DNA of 6,854 nucleotides from JAMCXS01 sp046705545 (GCA_046705545.1 JBJKQF010000119.1:1-6854), one strand, 5' to 3'. Positions 1-6,472 are shown, counted from the first letter of the stretch. Translations and numbers: made by a program. Notes: generated by a model from the sequence alone, not told the origin.

Positions 1-1
1 A

Positions 2-484
2 GCCAAGATCGTGGCGGATTTTCTGATCGCGGATTTTGAGAATGAAATGACGGCGACGCTGCGGATTTTTGAGGCGGTTCCGGGCGGCCGCCTGGACTAT
101 CAATCCGACCCGAAGGCCAAGAGCGGCTTGGGGCTGCTCCGGCACATCACGCTGGAAGACGAGTGGATGCTGAACTCGATTGCGGACGGGGAGTTTGCCC
201 ATCCGCCTGAGGCCACTGACGCCTGCGGGATCATGAACCCCGCCGACGCCATCGCCCGGTATAAAGTGAAGGTTCCGGCGGCGCTCAATCGCGTGCGGGC
301 CCTGCCGGGAGAGAAGCTGACCGGAATCATCGATCTGCTGGGGATGATTCAGTTGCCCGCCATCAACCTTCTGGCCATGGCGGTGAAACACTCGGTCCAT
401 CACCGCGGGCAACTGAGCACCTACCTGCGCCCGATGGGCGGCAAGAATCCGTCAATCTACGGCCCGACCGCCGACACGCAATAG
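2..484 (+). CDS. DinB-family metal-dependent hydrolase-like protein (5' end probably outside the window)
   Basis: This is a four-helix-bundle protein of the DinB/YfiT-like superfamily. Counting from the GTG at 11, it has the three histidines that bind a divalent metal in this fold: His45 in a RHITLEDEW helix, and His127 and His131 in the HSVHHRGQL helix. The tail reads YLRPMGG followed by PSIYGPTAD, a typical family ending. Length from the GTG is 157 residues, normal for the family. The frame stays open to the left edge (codons at 2-10 read Ala-Lys-Ile), and family members usually have a few residues before this point, so the true start is probably just upstream and the GTG is not a convincing start. 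Members include thiol transferases (bacillithiol, mycothiol or glutathione) and many uncharacterised stress proteins; the substrate cannot be read from the sequence. It converges on the apbE-like gene with 55 bp between stop codons, and I see no clear terminator in that gap. Confidence 0.85.
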   Translation, partial: AKIVADFLIADFENEMTATLRIFEAVPGGRLDYQSDPKAKSGLGLLRHITLEDEWMLNSIADGEFAHPPEATDACGIMNPADAIARYKVKVPAALNRVRALPGEKLTGIIDLLGMIQLPAINLLAMAVKHSVHHRGQLSTYLRPMGGKNPSIYGPTADTQ

Positions 485-539
485 CAAAAGCCAAGGACCG
501 CAGAGTAGCGTAGATCGGGCGCGGAAGAGGCAGAGCCGG

Positions 540-1565
540 TCACGGGCTCTCAAATTCCATGAGGCTGCCGGAGGGAAGGTCCATCTCTCGCGACCTGACG
601 ACGGTCTGTTGGAAGCTGTGACGGGAAGGGCCTGGCCCGTAGAAGATGGCCGCCCGATTGGGATGCCGTTCCAGGTACTCGCGGCTCCGCTCGACGCCTT
701 CCACAAAGAAGAAGGTTGAGAGCGCGTCGCTGTCGACGGCTTGGGAAGAAACCACCACCGCCATCAGCATGTTCCGGGCGGAGAGGCCGGTGCGCGGGTC
801 CATGATGTGGGCGTAAACCTCTCCGCCGATTTCAAAAAACTTCTCATAGTCTCCGGAAACGGAAAGGGAGAGGTTCTGCAGCCGCAGGACGGCGGCGGTC
901 ATCCGGCGGTTGAAGGGGTTGCAGACGGCAACCCTCCACCCTGCCTCGCCGGGAGGCGAGCCGAGCGCGTAGATGCTGCTGCTGCCGCTCGAGATGAGCG
1001 CCTGAGTGATTCCTTCCGCGCGCAGGATCTTGACCACTTGATCGACGGCGTAGCCTTTGCCGATAGCTCCCAGGTCAATCTCAATGCCGGGCTTGGCAAA
1101 GCGGATGGTCCGCGCGGAGGCATCGAGCATGACGTGCCGGTAGCCGGTCTGCGCCAGGCTTTCAGCCAATTCGGACGCCGAGGGCAGGCGTCCCCAGCCA
1201 CGAAAAAAACCCCAGGCTTTCATCAGAGGCCCGACGGTAACGTCAAAGGCGCCGGCTGATTCTTTGCCGTAACGCACGGACTCTTCCACCAGCTTGAACA
1301 ATTCCGGGTTCACCGCAACGGGGCGGCGCCAGGCTTCCCGGTTGACCACCGAAAGCTCGCTCTGCGGCTTGTAGTGGCTCAGCTCATCGTCCAGGCGGTC
1401 AATTTCCTGGAAGGCCAAGTCCGCAATGCGCCGGAGACTGGGCAGGTCCGGACCGTAAGCTACGAGGGTAAAAACTGTTCCCATGGCCAGATGGGACGCC
1501 TCGTAGCGGGCCGGGGATGCGGCTCTCTGGGCGCCCGGCTTGGGTTGCAGGGTCATCGAATGCAA
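540..1565 (-). CDS. apbE: FAD:protein FMN transferase (ApbE family)
   Basis: ApbE enzymes use FAD and Mg2+ to attach FMN covalently to a Ser/Thr of target flavoproteins, such as NqrB/NqrC and RnfG/RnfD subunits and extracytoplasmic flavin carriers. The protein shows the family landmarks in order: MGTVF (28-32), AGAFDVTVGPL (104-114), DLGAIGKGYAVD (164-175), SGDYEKFFE followed by YAHIMDPRTG (237-260), and the C-terminal metal and flavin region DSDALST (278-284). The 341-residue length is normal. The usual Gly-Gly-Asn/Asp after the central strand is replaced by SSGSSS (192-197). Most ApbE proteins are exported lipoproteins, but here only about 27 residues precede the catalytic fold and they form no signal peptide. 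The start is ambiguous: a TTG at 1565 has a weak GAGAAG 8 nt upstream, an ATG lies at 1556, and an in-frame TGA at 1578-1580 rules out a longer version. It is the last gene of the minus-strand cluster, 145 bp after the DUF362 gene. Confidence 0.93.
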   Translation of the reverse strand: MHSMTLQPKPGAQRAASPARYEASHLAMGTVFTLVAYGPDLPSLRRIADLAFQEIDRLDDELSHYKPQSELSVVNREAWRRPVAVNPELFKLVEESVRYGKESAGAFDVTVGPLMKAWGFFRGWGRLPSASELAESLAQTGYRHVMLDASARTIRFAKPGIEIDLGAIGKGYAVDQVVKILRAEGITQALISSGSSSIYALGSPPGEAGWRVAVCNPFNRRMTAAVLRLQNLSLSVSGDYEKFFEIGGEVYAHIMDPRTGLSARNMLMAVVVSSQAVDSDALSTFFFVEGVERSREYLERHPNRAAIFYGPGPSRHSFQQTVVRSREMDLPSGSLMEFESP

Positions 1566-1710
1566 GGAAAGTTCTTCTCAACAGGCCGGCTAAGACGGAA
1601 GGCAGGGGCGCCGAGCAACGCCTCGGAAGGAAAGCTCCAACCTTCGAGAGCGCTGCTCCAAAAAACAAGTTCGCAGCCCGGACTACCCGCCGGACTGGCC
1701 GCAGGGTGAA

Positions 1711-2877
1711 TCAGCCCGCAATTCTAGCTACCGGAGGAAACTGGCACCGCGCCTTGGCGATGGGCGTGCCCACCACCTCGATGCGGCTCAGGTCACGCGT
1801 GCCGACGCCCAAGTGCTCGGCCAGGGCCAGGGTGTTGTCACAGGTTGCAAACGGCTCCGTGCCACGCTCCGACATGGGATCAAAACCCATCAGCGCCACG
1901 GCAACGGCGTCGGTGGACACGCAGTTCCTTCCGGCAACCAGCAGGCCGGGATGAATGGTGTTAACCCCTTTGTATCCTGGCAATTCGCCGCCGCTGATGC
2001 TGTAAATCCCGTCGATCACCTCGAGGTGCACGGGACGGGCCGCCACCAGGTCTGCGACCACGCGCGGCACACGGTAACCCGGGTCCTTGGACTCATCGGC
2101 GCGAACGGGCTGCGGCGCGCTCTTGGGAGGCAAACGGTCCCCGCTGTGAAACGGCCCGCGGCCGCCGTAAGGGAACCGGCCCGGCTCGTCTTTGGGCGCA
2201 CCGTCGCCGTAGATGGTGCAGGGCGTAATGCCGAAGCAATTCTTCATGGAAAGCGTGACGCCGGCGGTGGTGTGCTCCTTCAGCTTGGCCAGGGAAACGA
2301 AGACGTCACAGTCTTCATAGGAGTGATTCAAATCGTAACCCTTGTACATCAAGCCGCCGTGCGGAACCCAGAAGGGGTAATAGCGTTTGCCGCTTCCCAG
2401 GAAGTTGGTGTTTTCAAACTCCACACGCGGGGCGGCGTTCTCCAATTCGCGGGGCGACCAGCCCGCCTGCACCATGAATTGCTGGAGCGGCTCAACCGAC
2501 GACATGACGCTCTCCAGCAGGCGGATGCGCCGTGCGCCCGCTTTATGGATCAGATGGACGGTGGCCCAGATAACCTGCGGGTGAACCCAATGGGTCATTT
2601 CCGGAGGCAGATAGTGGAAGCGGTAAGTGGCGTCGCCGGTCATGTTGATCTTGATCGCCACGGTCTTCCCGCGCACCAGCCCCTCCAAGCCGCCGAGCTG
2701 GTCAAACATGGTGGACAGCTTTTCGACAACCTGCGGGCTGTACTCCTGGCACTGCGCCACGGCGACTCGATCCGCCGGAGCAGGCCGCCCCAGAAACGTG
2801 CTGGGTCGCACCATGTAGGCGCCGGCAGCCAAACCCGCTGCGCCAAGGAACTTTCTGCGTGAATAGCAAGTCTTCAT
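1711..2877 (-). CDS. Tat-exported DUF362 domain-containing protein
   Basis: The 388-residue protein opens with a twin-arginine signal: SRRKFLGAAG at residues 6-15, followed by a short hydrophobic stretch (LAAGAYMV), so it is predicted to be exported folded. The rest matches the DUF362 pattern: VAIKINMTG (73-81), a conserved region around residues 97-122 (HWVHP, then HKAGARRIRLLES), VFVSLAKLKEHTTAGVTLSMKN (192-213), VIDGIYSISGG (288-298), and a final STDAVAVALMGFDP block (321-334). DUF362 proteins have no settled biochemical role. Many carry a ferredoxin domain, but I see no CxxCxxCxxxCP cluster here; the cysteines (4, 43, 190, 214, 220, 319, 346, 378) are scattered. The ATG at 2877 has GAGAGGT about 10 nt upstream. 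That site lies across the stop codon of the preceding gene, only 8 bp separate the two, and translational coupling is likely. Tat export suggests a bound cofactor or metal, which is an inference. Confidence 0.88.
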   Translation of the reverse strand: MKTCYSRRKFLGAAGLAAGAYMVRPSTFLGRPAPADRVAVAQCQEYSPQVVEKLSTMFDQLGGLEGLVRGKTVAIKINMTGDATYRFHYLPPEMTHWVHPQVIWATVHLIHKAGARRIRLLESVMSSVEPLQQFMVQAGWSPRELENAAPRVEFENTNFLGSGKRYYPFWVPHGGLMYKGYDLNHSYEDCDVFVSLAKLKEHTTAGVTLSMKNCFGITPCTIYGDGAPKDEPGRFPYGGRGPFHSGDRLPPKSAPQPVRADESKDPGYRVPRVVADLVAARPVHLEVIDGIYSISGGELPGYKGVNTIHPGLLVAGRNCVSTDAVAVALMGFDPMSERGTEPFATCDNTLALAEHLGVGTRDLSRIEVVGTPIAKARCQFPPVARIAG

Positions 2878-2885
2878 GGTCGCTG

Positions 2886-4364
2886 CTACCTCTCAAACTC
2901 CACCGCGCAGTTCACGGAGAAGGTGGGAAGATCGAAATCGGTGCCCTCTCGCACGGGAACACCCCTCAGGGAAGTCGTTTCTTCCGCCGGTCCCAGGAGC
3001 TGCCCCGACTGCGCCTTTGCGTTGACCCATAGAGCGACATAAACCGCCGGCTTCCGGGAATAATTTAGAACCTGGACGAGCTGCTTTCGGCGCTCAGGGT
3101 CAAGGCTGGAATAGCAGTTGGTCGAGGCAGGATTGTAGAGGCGCACCAAGTCATTCTGGCGGCCCACCAGGAGATGCGTATCCCTGGCAACTTCATATGG
3201 ATCCGAGAAGCCTGCATCCGGCACGACGATTCTCCCCTTCCCCACATTATACAGCTTGTACCCGAATAACCAATCCTTTGTGAACGACGCCACCCCCGCA
3301 GGCCCCCAATACTTTGCGGCAATCAGCAGGCCGCCCTCCCGGACGAAGGCGAGCAGCTTTGCGTGCTGCTTGGCGGTGGGCGGTTCCGGATCTGTCCAAA
3401 GAACCGCTTTCAGCCCTTCCATGGACCCTGCCAGGGCCGTGGGCCGGTTCATCACCAGAAATTGAACCTGCCGGCGGTTCAAAAGGTTCAGCACTTCCCC
3501 TCCCATGAAGGCATTCGACCCGTGAAAGTCGGAAATCACCGCCAGAACGCCCATCGGCTGGTAAGTGGCCCAGTGCGGATGGCTTACATAAAAGGAGATC
3601 GTCTTACAGATGTCTGTCCAGACCTTTTTGGCCGCGGCATCGCCGTTGAGCAGGGCGGCGCGGGTGGAGTCATCCAAGGAGACGATCCAGCGGCCGGCGT
3701 AGGCATAAGTGTCGGCGACCGCCAGGCAGTAATCGGAGGGGTGCGCGGGGCTGGAGGAATCGGGAGGATCGAGATCAAGCCAAAGCACTTTGCCCGGCGC
3801 CATCTGGCGGGCGAGCAAGGACAGCCAGCCGTTTGAGTTGACCCAGGGAACGCCCGTCGGGCCGGCAAAGGCGGTGTCTCCACTCGTGTTCTTAGCCTGC
3901 ACTCCGGGCCAGACGTTGTCCGTAGTGCTAAAGATTTCCGTGACAGCGTCCCAGTCTATGCTGTCCCTTGACGATTGCAGGATGACGGGCAAGCCCGGCG
4001 CCGGGGATTGCGGTGATCCCACGATGACCGCTGAAAGGCCGGCGGCGCGTCCCGCCGCGATGCTTTTGGACAAATCCCCTTTGCCAGAGACCTTTCCCAC
4101 AAAGCTGATTCCCTGCCGGACGCCTGCTTCTACGAGCGGCCTCAAGGCCGATTGCTGGGCGGCGTCCTCGGGTTCTCCGGCGGCCCATTCCACAATCAGG
4201 CAATTGACTGGGGTTCCCTTGAGCAATTGCAAGGCGGATGGCTGAGCCCAAGCCTCCAACGTGCTCTTGACGCCAGCTTCCCCGCTCTTGGACTTGCTTC
4301 GCCGGGCAATTTCCAAAGGCCCGCAGGGCCACTTCATCGGTACCCATTTTGGATCTAGATTCAT
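2886..4364 (-). CDS. Uncharacterised 492-aa protein with a glutamine-amidotransferase-like region
   Basis: I do not recognise a named family. The N-terminal half (about 50-230) alternates hydrophobic strands and helices: TPVNCLIVEWAAG (51-63), LSAVIVGSP (110-118), VLWLDLDPP (193-201), AYAGRWIVSLDD (221-232). This could be a degenerate TIM-barrel or glycosidase-like fold. Residues 271-355 look like a class-I glutamine-amidotransferase-like (beta-galactosidase trimerisation type) Rossmann region: MGVLAVISDF, QFLVMNRPTA, KAVLWTDPEPP, then a helix and GGLLIAAKYWG. No Cys-His-Glu triad is evident, so it is probably non-catalytic. The C-terminus (about 436-490) is strand-rich, like a beta-sandwich. 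There is no signal peptide or membrane segment. The ATG at 4364 has AGGGAAG about 9 nt upstream; a second ATG at 4337 (Met10) is possible. It is the first gene of the cluster with DUF362 and ApbE, with a candidate promoter 74-102 bp upstream. A carbohydrate-related role is speculative. Confidence 0.82.
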   Translation of the reverse strand: MNLDPKWVPMKWPCGPLEIARRSKSKSGEAGVKSTLEAWAQPSALQLLKGTPVNCLIVEWAAGEPEDAAQQSALRPLVEAGVRQGISFVGKVSGKGDLSKSIAAGRAAGLSAVIVGSPQSPAPGLPVILQSSRDSIDWDAVTEIFSTTDNVWPGVQAKNTSGDTAFAGPTGVPWVNSNGWLSLLARQMAPGKVLWLDLDPPDSSSPAHPSDYCLAVADTYAYAGRWIVSLDDSTRAALLNGDAAAKKVWTDICKTISFYVSHPHWATYQPMGVLAVISDFHGSNAFMGGEVLNLLNRRQVQFLVMNRPTALAGSMEGLKAVLWTDPEPPTAKQHAKLLAFVREGGLLIAAKYWGPAGVASFTKDWLFGYKLYNVGKGRIVVPDAGFSDPYEVARDTHLLVGRQNDLVRLYNPASTNCYSSLDPERRKQLVQVLNYSRKPAVYVALWVNAKAQSGQLLGPAEETTSLRGVPVREGTDFDLPTFSVNCAVEFER

Positions 4365-4437
4365 GCGCAGTCTTCCCTAAGGGCTCCTTCCGTTTCAGAC
4401 GTCTGCCCGCATTCCACACCCGGCAGGCCGACTGCTT

Positions 4438-4466
4438 AAGATACCCTTAGCCGCTGCCCAATGCAA
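4438..4466 (-). promoter_or_regulatory. Candidate sigma70-type promoter for the 492-aa/DUF362/ApbE cluster
   Basis: On the minus strand TTGCAT (4466-4461) and TATCTT (4443-4438) are separated by exactly 17 bp. The -10 box matches four of six consensus positions; the -35 box matches only the TTG. Transcription would start near 4431, giving a leader of about 67 nt before the ATG at 4364. The position is right for the first gene of the cluster, but the match is moderate and by eye only. Confidence 0.4.
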
Positions 4467-4627
4467 CGGGCGGCAGGCATAAGGAGCGTTCGATTTCTCC
4501 GCCGGGCGCGGCAACTCCCCGCGCGGCCAACGCCTATCAACATCGATGAGCGAGAATCCCAAGAGGTTGGTTCCGGCAACTCAGCATCGCAAGCGCGGAA
4601 CAGCTCCGCTGGGGTGGAAGGCTAAGG

Positions 4628-4664
4628 AAAGAAAAAGGCTGCGGGAAGCTGGGGCGCTTCCCGC
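4628..4664 (-). terminator. Intrinsic terminator of the decarboxylase/DHS-like unit
   Basis: On the minus strand a perfect 9-bp stem, GCGGGAAGC (4664-4656) with GCTTCCCGC (4649-4641), encloses a 6-nt loop. AGCC and then a T-rich tract TTTTTCTTT (4636-4628) follow. It lies about 80 bp past the TAG of the DHS-like gene (4747-4745), where the transcript of that unit should end. On the plus strand there is no T-run after the stem, so it should work in one direction only. Confidence 0.8.
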
Positions 4665-4697
4665 CTGAATTTATGCCTTATGAGGGATGCTGCGGAC

Positions 4698-4726
4698 AGC
4701 CCTGCCAGGGCTGCCGGAGACAGCCC
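4698..4726. repeat. Overlapping inverted hexamers (AGCCCT/AGGGCT and GGGCTG/CAGCCC)
   Basis: AGCCCT (4698-4703), AGGGCT (4707-4712) and CAGCCC (4721-4726) are arranged so that the middle copy can pair with either flanking copy. One pairing is 4698-4703 with 4707-4712 over a 3-nt loop; the other is GGGCTG (4708-4713) with CAGCCC over a 7-nt loop, which on the plus strand is followed by TTTT (4727-4730). The element sits between the stop of the DHS-like gene and its terminator. It could form a small 3'-UTR hairpin on either strand; function is unknown. Confidence 0.45.
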
Positions 4727-4744
4727 TTTTAACCGGGCCAGCGC

Positions 4745-5782
4745 CTATTTCGGAAAGGAAAATTGCAGTTCGCGGCCCATCTTGAAAACAGGCTTCTTGC
4801 GCTTTCGGATCAACTCCCGCTGTTCCGAAAGCCCGGTGACCAGGATCGGCATGGCGATGGTGGAGTCGCAATTGCACGTGACCATGCTGGCGTCGTGCGC
4901 GATCTTTCCCCAGCTTTGCGCCTCTTCAAACGTGCAGCCGGAAAGACCGCCCCATTGCGGAGCATCGGTCACCACTTGCAGGGCGTACTTGTGGCCTTCG
5001 GTCGCGTTGCGCATGAAGGCCGCCGTCACTTCCGTCTGCTGCACAAAGTTCTTGGGCGTTCCACCGCCAAAGTAGATCACCCCGCTGGCCGGCGAATCAC
5101 CCGCCAAGTGCGCCGTCTCCAGAACGTCCCCAATCACGTCAAAGGTGAAGCTGTTCTTCTTCAAGTGGCGGTTTTCAGCAATCCCGATTCCGATCGAGGA
5201 GTCGGCGATGGCGGGGCAATAGAGGGGGATTCCCGCCTTGGCGGCGGCCGTGACAATGCCGTCTTCTTTGGCGTGCTTGGAAATTTCCTTGCCCAGCAAA
5301 TAGAGGAACTCGCGCGTGGTGTATGGACGCGACTGGTCAAGCGTGGAGGCGAAGCGCCCGATGAACTCGTCTTCCTTCCGGAACTCTTCTTCGTCCACCA
5401 GGGTGTCATACATGCGGTCGATCAGGTTCTTTTGCAGCGCCACGTCGTCAATGTTGGGCGAGCACTGGAAATGCAGGCGTCCCAGGCTCTCGTGGATATC
5501 GTGAAAGAAGTTGGCGCCGGTGGAAACCAGGCAGTCGATCAGGCGGTTCTTGATCATGTAGACCACCAGACGGCGCATGCCGCCGGGGATCATGGCCCCG
5601 GACATTCCCATCATGATCATGACGCGGTCGCCGAGCATCCGCTTCCAAATGCCGAACGCCGTTCCCAGGCTGCGCCCCTGGAACGAGATGCCTTCCATCT
5701 TTTCCAGCAAGGCCGCCACGTTCTTTTGGCGGTCGATTTCAAGCGGCCGCGTCGGCGTGGTCAGAATCTGGTGTTTGCGCAT
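4745..5782 (-). CDS. Deoxyhypusine synthase-like protein (bacterial DHS family)
   Basis: The 345-residue protein belongs to the deoxyhypusine/homospermidine synthase family, which uses NAD to move an aminobutyl group from spermidine to a lysine (eIF5A) or an amine. The signatures are STGANFFHD (87-95), PAIADSSIGIG (190-200), FGGGTPKNF (238-246), EEAQSWGKI (286-294) and CDSTIAMPIL (305-314). Lys293 in SWGK aligns with the catalytic lysine of human DHS (Lys329 from memory), and Glu287 and Trp291 are also kept. Positions aligning by eye with the human spermidine-contact residues His288 and Asp316 are Asn245 and Leu280, so the amine substrate probably differs. Bacteria lack hypusinated eIF5A, so the human function cannot be assumed. 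The ATG at 5782 has a strong GAGGAG 7 nt upstream. It follows the arginine decarboxylase by 102 bp on the same strand and has a terminator downstream. The protein is cytosolic, with no signal peptide. Confidence 0.9.
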   Translation of the reverse strand: MRKHQILTTPTRPLEIDRQKNVAALLEKMEGISFQGRSLGTAFGIWKRMLGDRVMIMMGMSGAMIPGGMRRLVVYMIKNRLIDCLVSTGANFFHDIHESLGRLHFQCSPNIDDVALQKNLIDRMYDTLVDEEEFRKEDEFIGRFASTLDQSRPYTTREFLYLLGKEISKHAKEDGIVTAAAKAGIPLYCPAIADSSIGIGIAENRHLKKNSFTFDVIGDVLETAHLAGDSPASGVIYFGGGTPKNFVQQTEVTAAFMRNATEGHKYALQVVTDAPQWGGLSGCTFEEAQSWGKIAHDASMVTCNCDSTIAMPILVTGLSEQRELIRKRKKPVFKMGRELQFSFPK

Positions 5783-5866
5783 GGTTGATCTCCTCTTGAT
5801 GAACTTGCGGGAAATGGGAGGGAAACTTCCGCGATCACGCCGGACTTTGCCGCAATCGGAGCCCTT

Positions 5867-5882
5867 CCCGAACCGGTTCGGG
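5867..5882. repeat. Perfect 16-bp palindrome just after the decarboxylase stop
   Basis: CCCGAACCGGTTCGGG is a perfect palindrome starting 2 bp past the TGA (5887-5885) of the arginine decarboxylase, in the 102-bp gap before the DHS-like gene. As RNA it would fold as a 6-bp stem with a CCGG loop. No T-run follows, so it is not a standard terminator. It could protect the upstream message, tune expression between the two genes, or bind a dimeric regulator. Confidence 0.6.
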
Positions 5883-5884
5883 CG

Positions 5885-6439
5885 TCAATCGTCAAAGCCC
5901 AGAAGCACCGCAGCCGCCAGCACCGTCGTCCACAAACCGCGCTTATCGCCGATGGCCGACTGGGTGATTTCCATGGTGCGGACAATCTTATTCGAAATCC
6001 GGTAGATGGCCTTCTTCTCGTCCCAGCTCTGGTCGGGATCGAACGCCACGCCCAAGGTGGTGGCCAGCATCTCAGCCGCCAGCTCCTCGGCGTACTCCCC
6101 GGCCACTTCTTCCGTCTGGCCGAACGAGTGATGCTCAGAAAGGTAGCCGTAAGCGTTCCGGTCGGCAGGCATGGCGACCCCGACGGAGGCCGCGATCAGG
6201 CGGTGGGGCTCACGCGTGGAATTTTCACTCATCACCACAAACGTAACCGCGCCCGGACTCAATTCCTTCATGCCTTCCGTGCGGGGAACCATTTTGCAGC
6301 GGGGCGGGAAAATGCTCGAAACCCGCACCAGATTGCACGCCGCAATTCCCGCCGAGCGCAGCGCCAGCTCAAAGCTGGTCAACTTCTCCCGGTGCTTCCC
6401 GACTCCCTTGGTCAAAAACATTCTTCTTGCAACAAACAT
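5885..6439 (-). CDS. pdaD: Pyruvoyl-dependent arginine decarboxylase
   Basis: This enzyme converts arginine to agmatine, the first step of the agmatine route to polyamines, using a pyruvoyl group made by self-cleavage of its own chain instead of PLP. The 184-residue sequence contains the cleavage region NLVRVSSIFPP (36-46). By comparison with the Methanocaldococcus jannaschii enzyme, the chain should split between Ser41 and Ser42, and Ser42 would become the pyruvoyl group. Glu102 in YLSEHHS aligns with the proposed catalytic glutamate. Other family blocks are FLTKGVGKHREKLTSFELAL (8-27), SVGVAMP (85-91) and the C-terminal LWTTVLAAAVLLG. Length is normal for the family. The ATG at 6439 has AGGTGGG about 10 nt upstream; Met7 is an alternative. 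It is the first gene of a two-gene unit with the DHS-like gene. Acid resistance is another role known for such decarboxylases in chlamydiae, but the neighbour favours polyamine synthesis. Confidence 0.93.
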   Translation of the reverse strand: MFVARRMFLTKGVGKHREKLTSFELALRSAGIAACNLVRVSSIFPPRCKMVPRTEGMKELSPGAVTFVVMSENSTREPHRLIAASVGVAMPADRNAYGYLSEHHSFGQTEEVAGEYAEELAAEMLATTLGVAFDPDQSWDEKKAIYRISNKIVRTMEITQSAIGDKRGLWTTVLAAAVLLGFDD

Positions 6440-6472
6440 CCTGGTGTCCCACCTGCCTGAAAGTGTTTAAAA

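Larger units (their letters stand above)
4365..4744. other. 380-bp gene-free spacer between two minus-strand units
   Basis: This spacer separates the stop of the DHS-like gene from the start of the 492-aa gene. Read on the minus strand it holds, in order, a cluster of hexamer inverted repeats (4726-4698), an intrinsic terminator (4664-4628), about 160 bp with no strong signal, and a candidate sigma70-type promoter (4466-4438). A small GC-rich inverted repeat (4506-4511 with 4519-4524) has no T-run. The only open frame of note is a 40-codon plus-strand frame at 4546-4668, which lacks a ribosome binding site. Confidence 0.6.

Noticed and set aside
532..550. AGAGCC/GGCTCT hairpin across the apbE stop codon as a terminator
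   Set aside because: Only 6 bp with a 7-nt loop and no T-run on either strand.
741..1259. Long plus-strand open frame opposite the apbE gene
   Set aside because: It is antisense to a gene with clear ApbE motifs, its translation has low-complexity GC-driven composition, and no recognisable domain or ribosome binding site is present.
1660..1703. Possible terminator between the DUF362 and apbE genes on the minus strand
   Set aside because: GCGGCC/GGCTGC pairing needs a wobble and spans a long loop, and the T-run (1665-1660) is 7 nt away from the stem, so it is too weak to call.
1813..2862. 349-codon plus-strand open frame opposite the DUF362 gene
   Set aside because: It is the mirror of a strongly supported DUF362 coding region; the predicted protein is rich in His, Arg and Gly as expected for an antisense shadow in GC-rich DNA.
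540..4364. Covalent flavinylation motif (D-x-x-S/T-G-A-T/S) in the 492-aa or DUF362 protein as ApbE target
   Set aside because: Reading both translations I found no matching motif; the nearest lookalikes (such as DGIYSISGG) lack the Gly-Ala-Thr/Ser core.
4763..5788. 341-codon plus-strand open frame opposite the DHS-like gene
   Set aside because: The minus strand carries all DHS family motifs, a good ribosome binding site and a terminator. The plus frame has no family resemblance.
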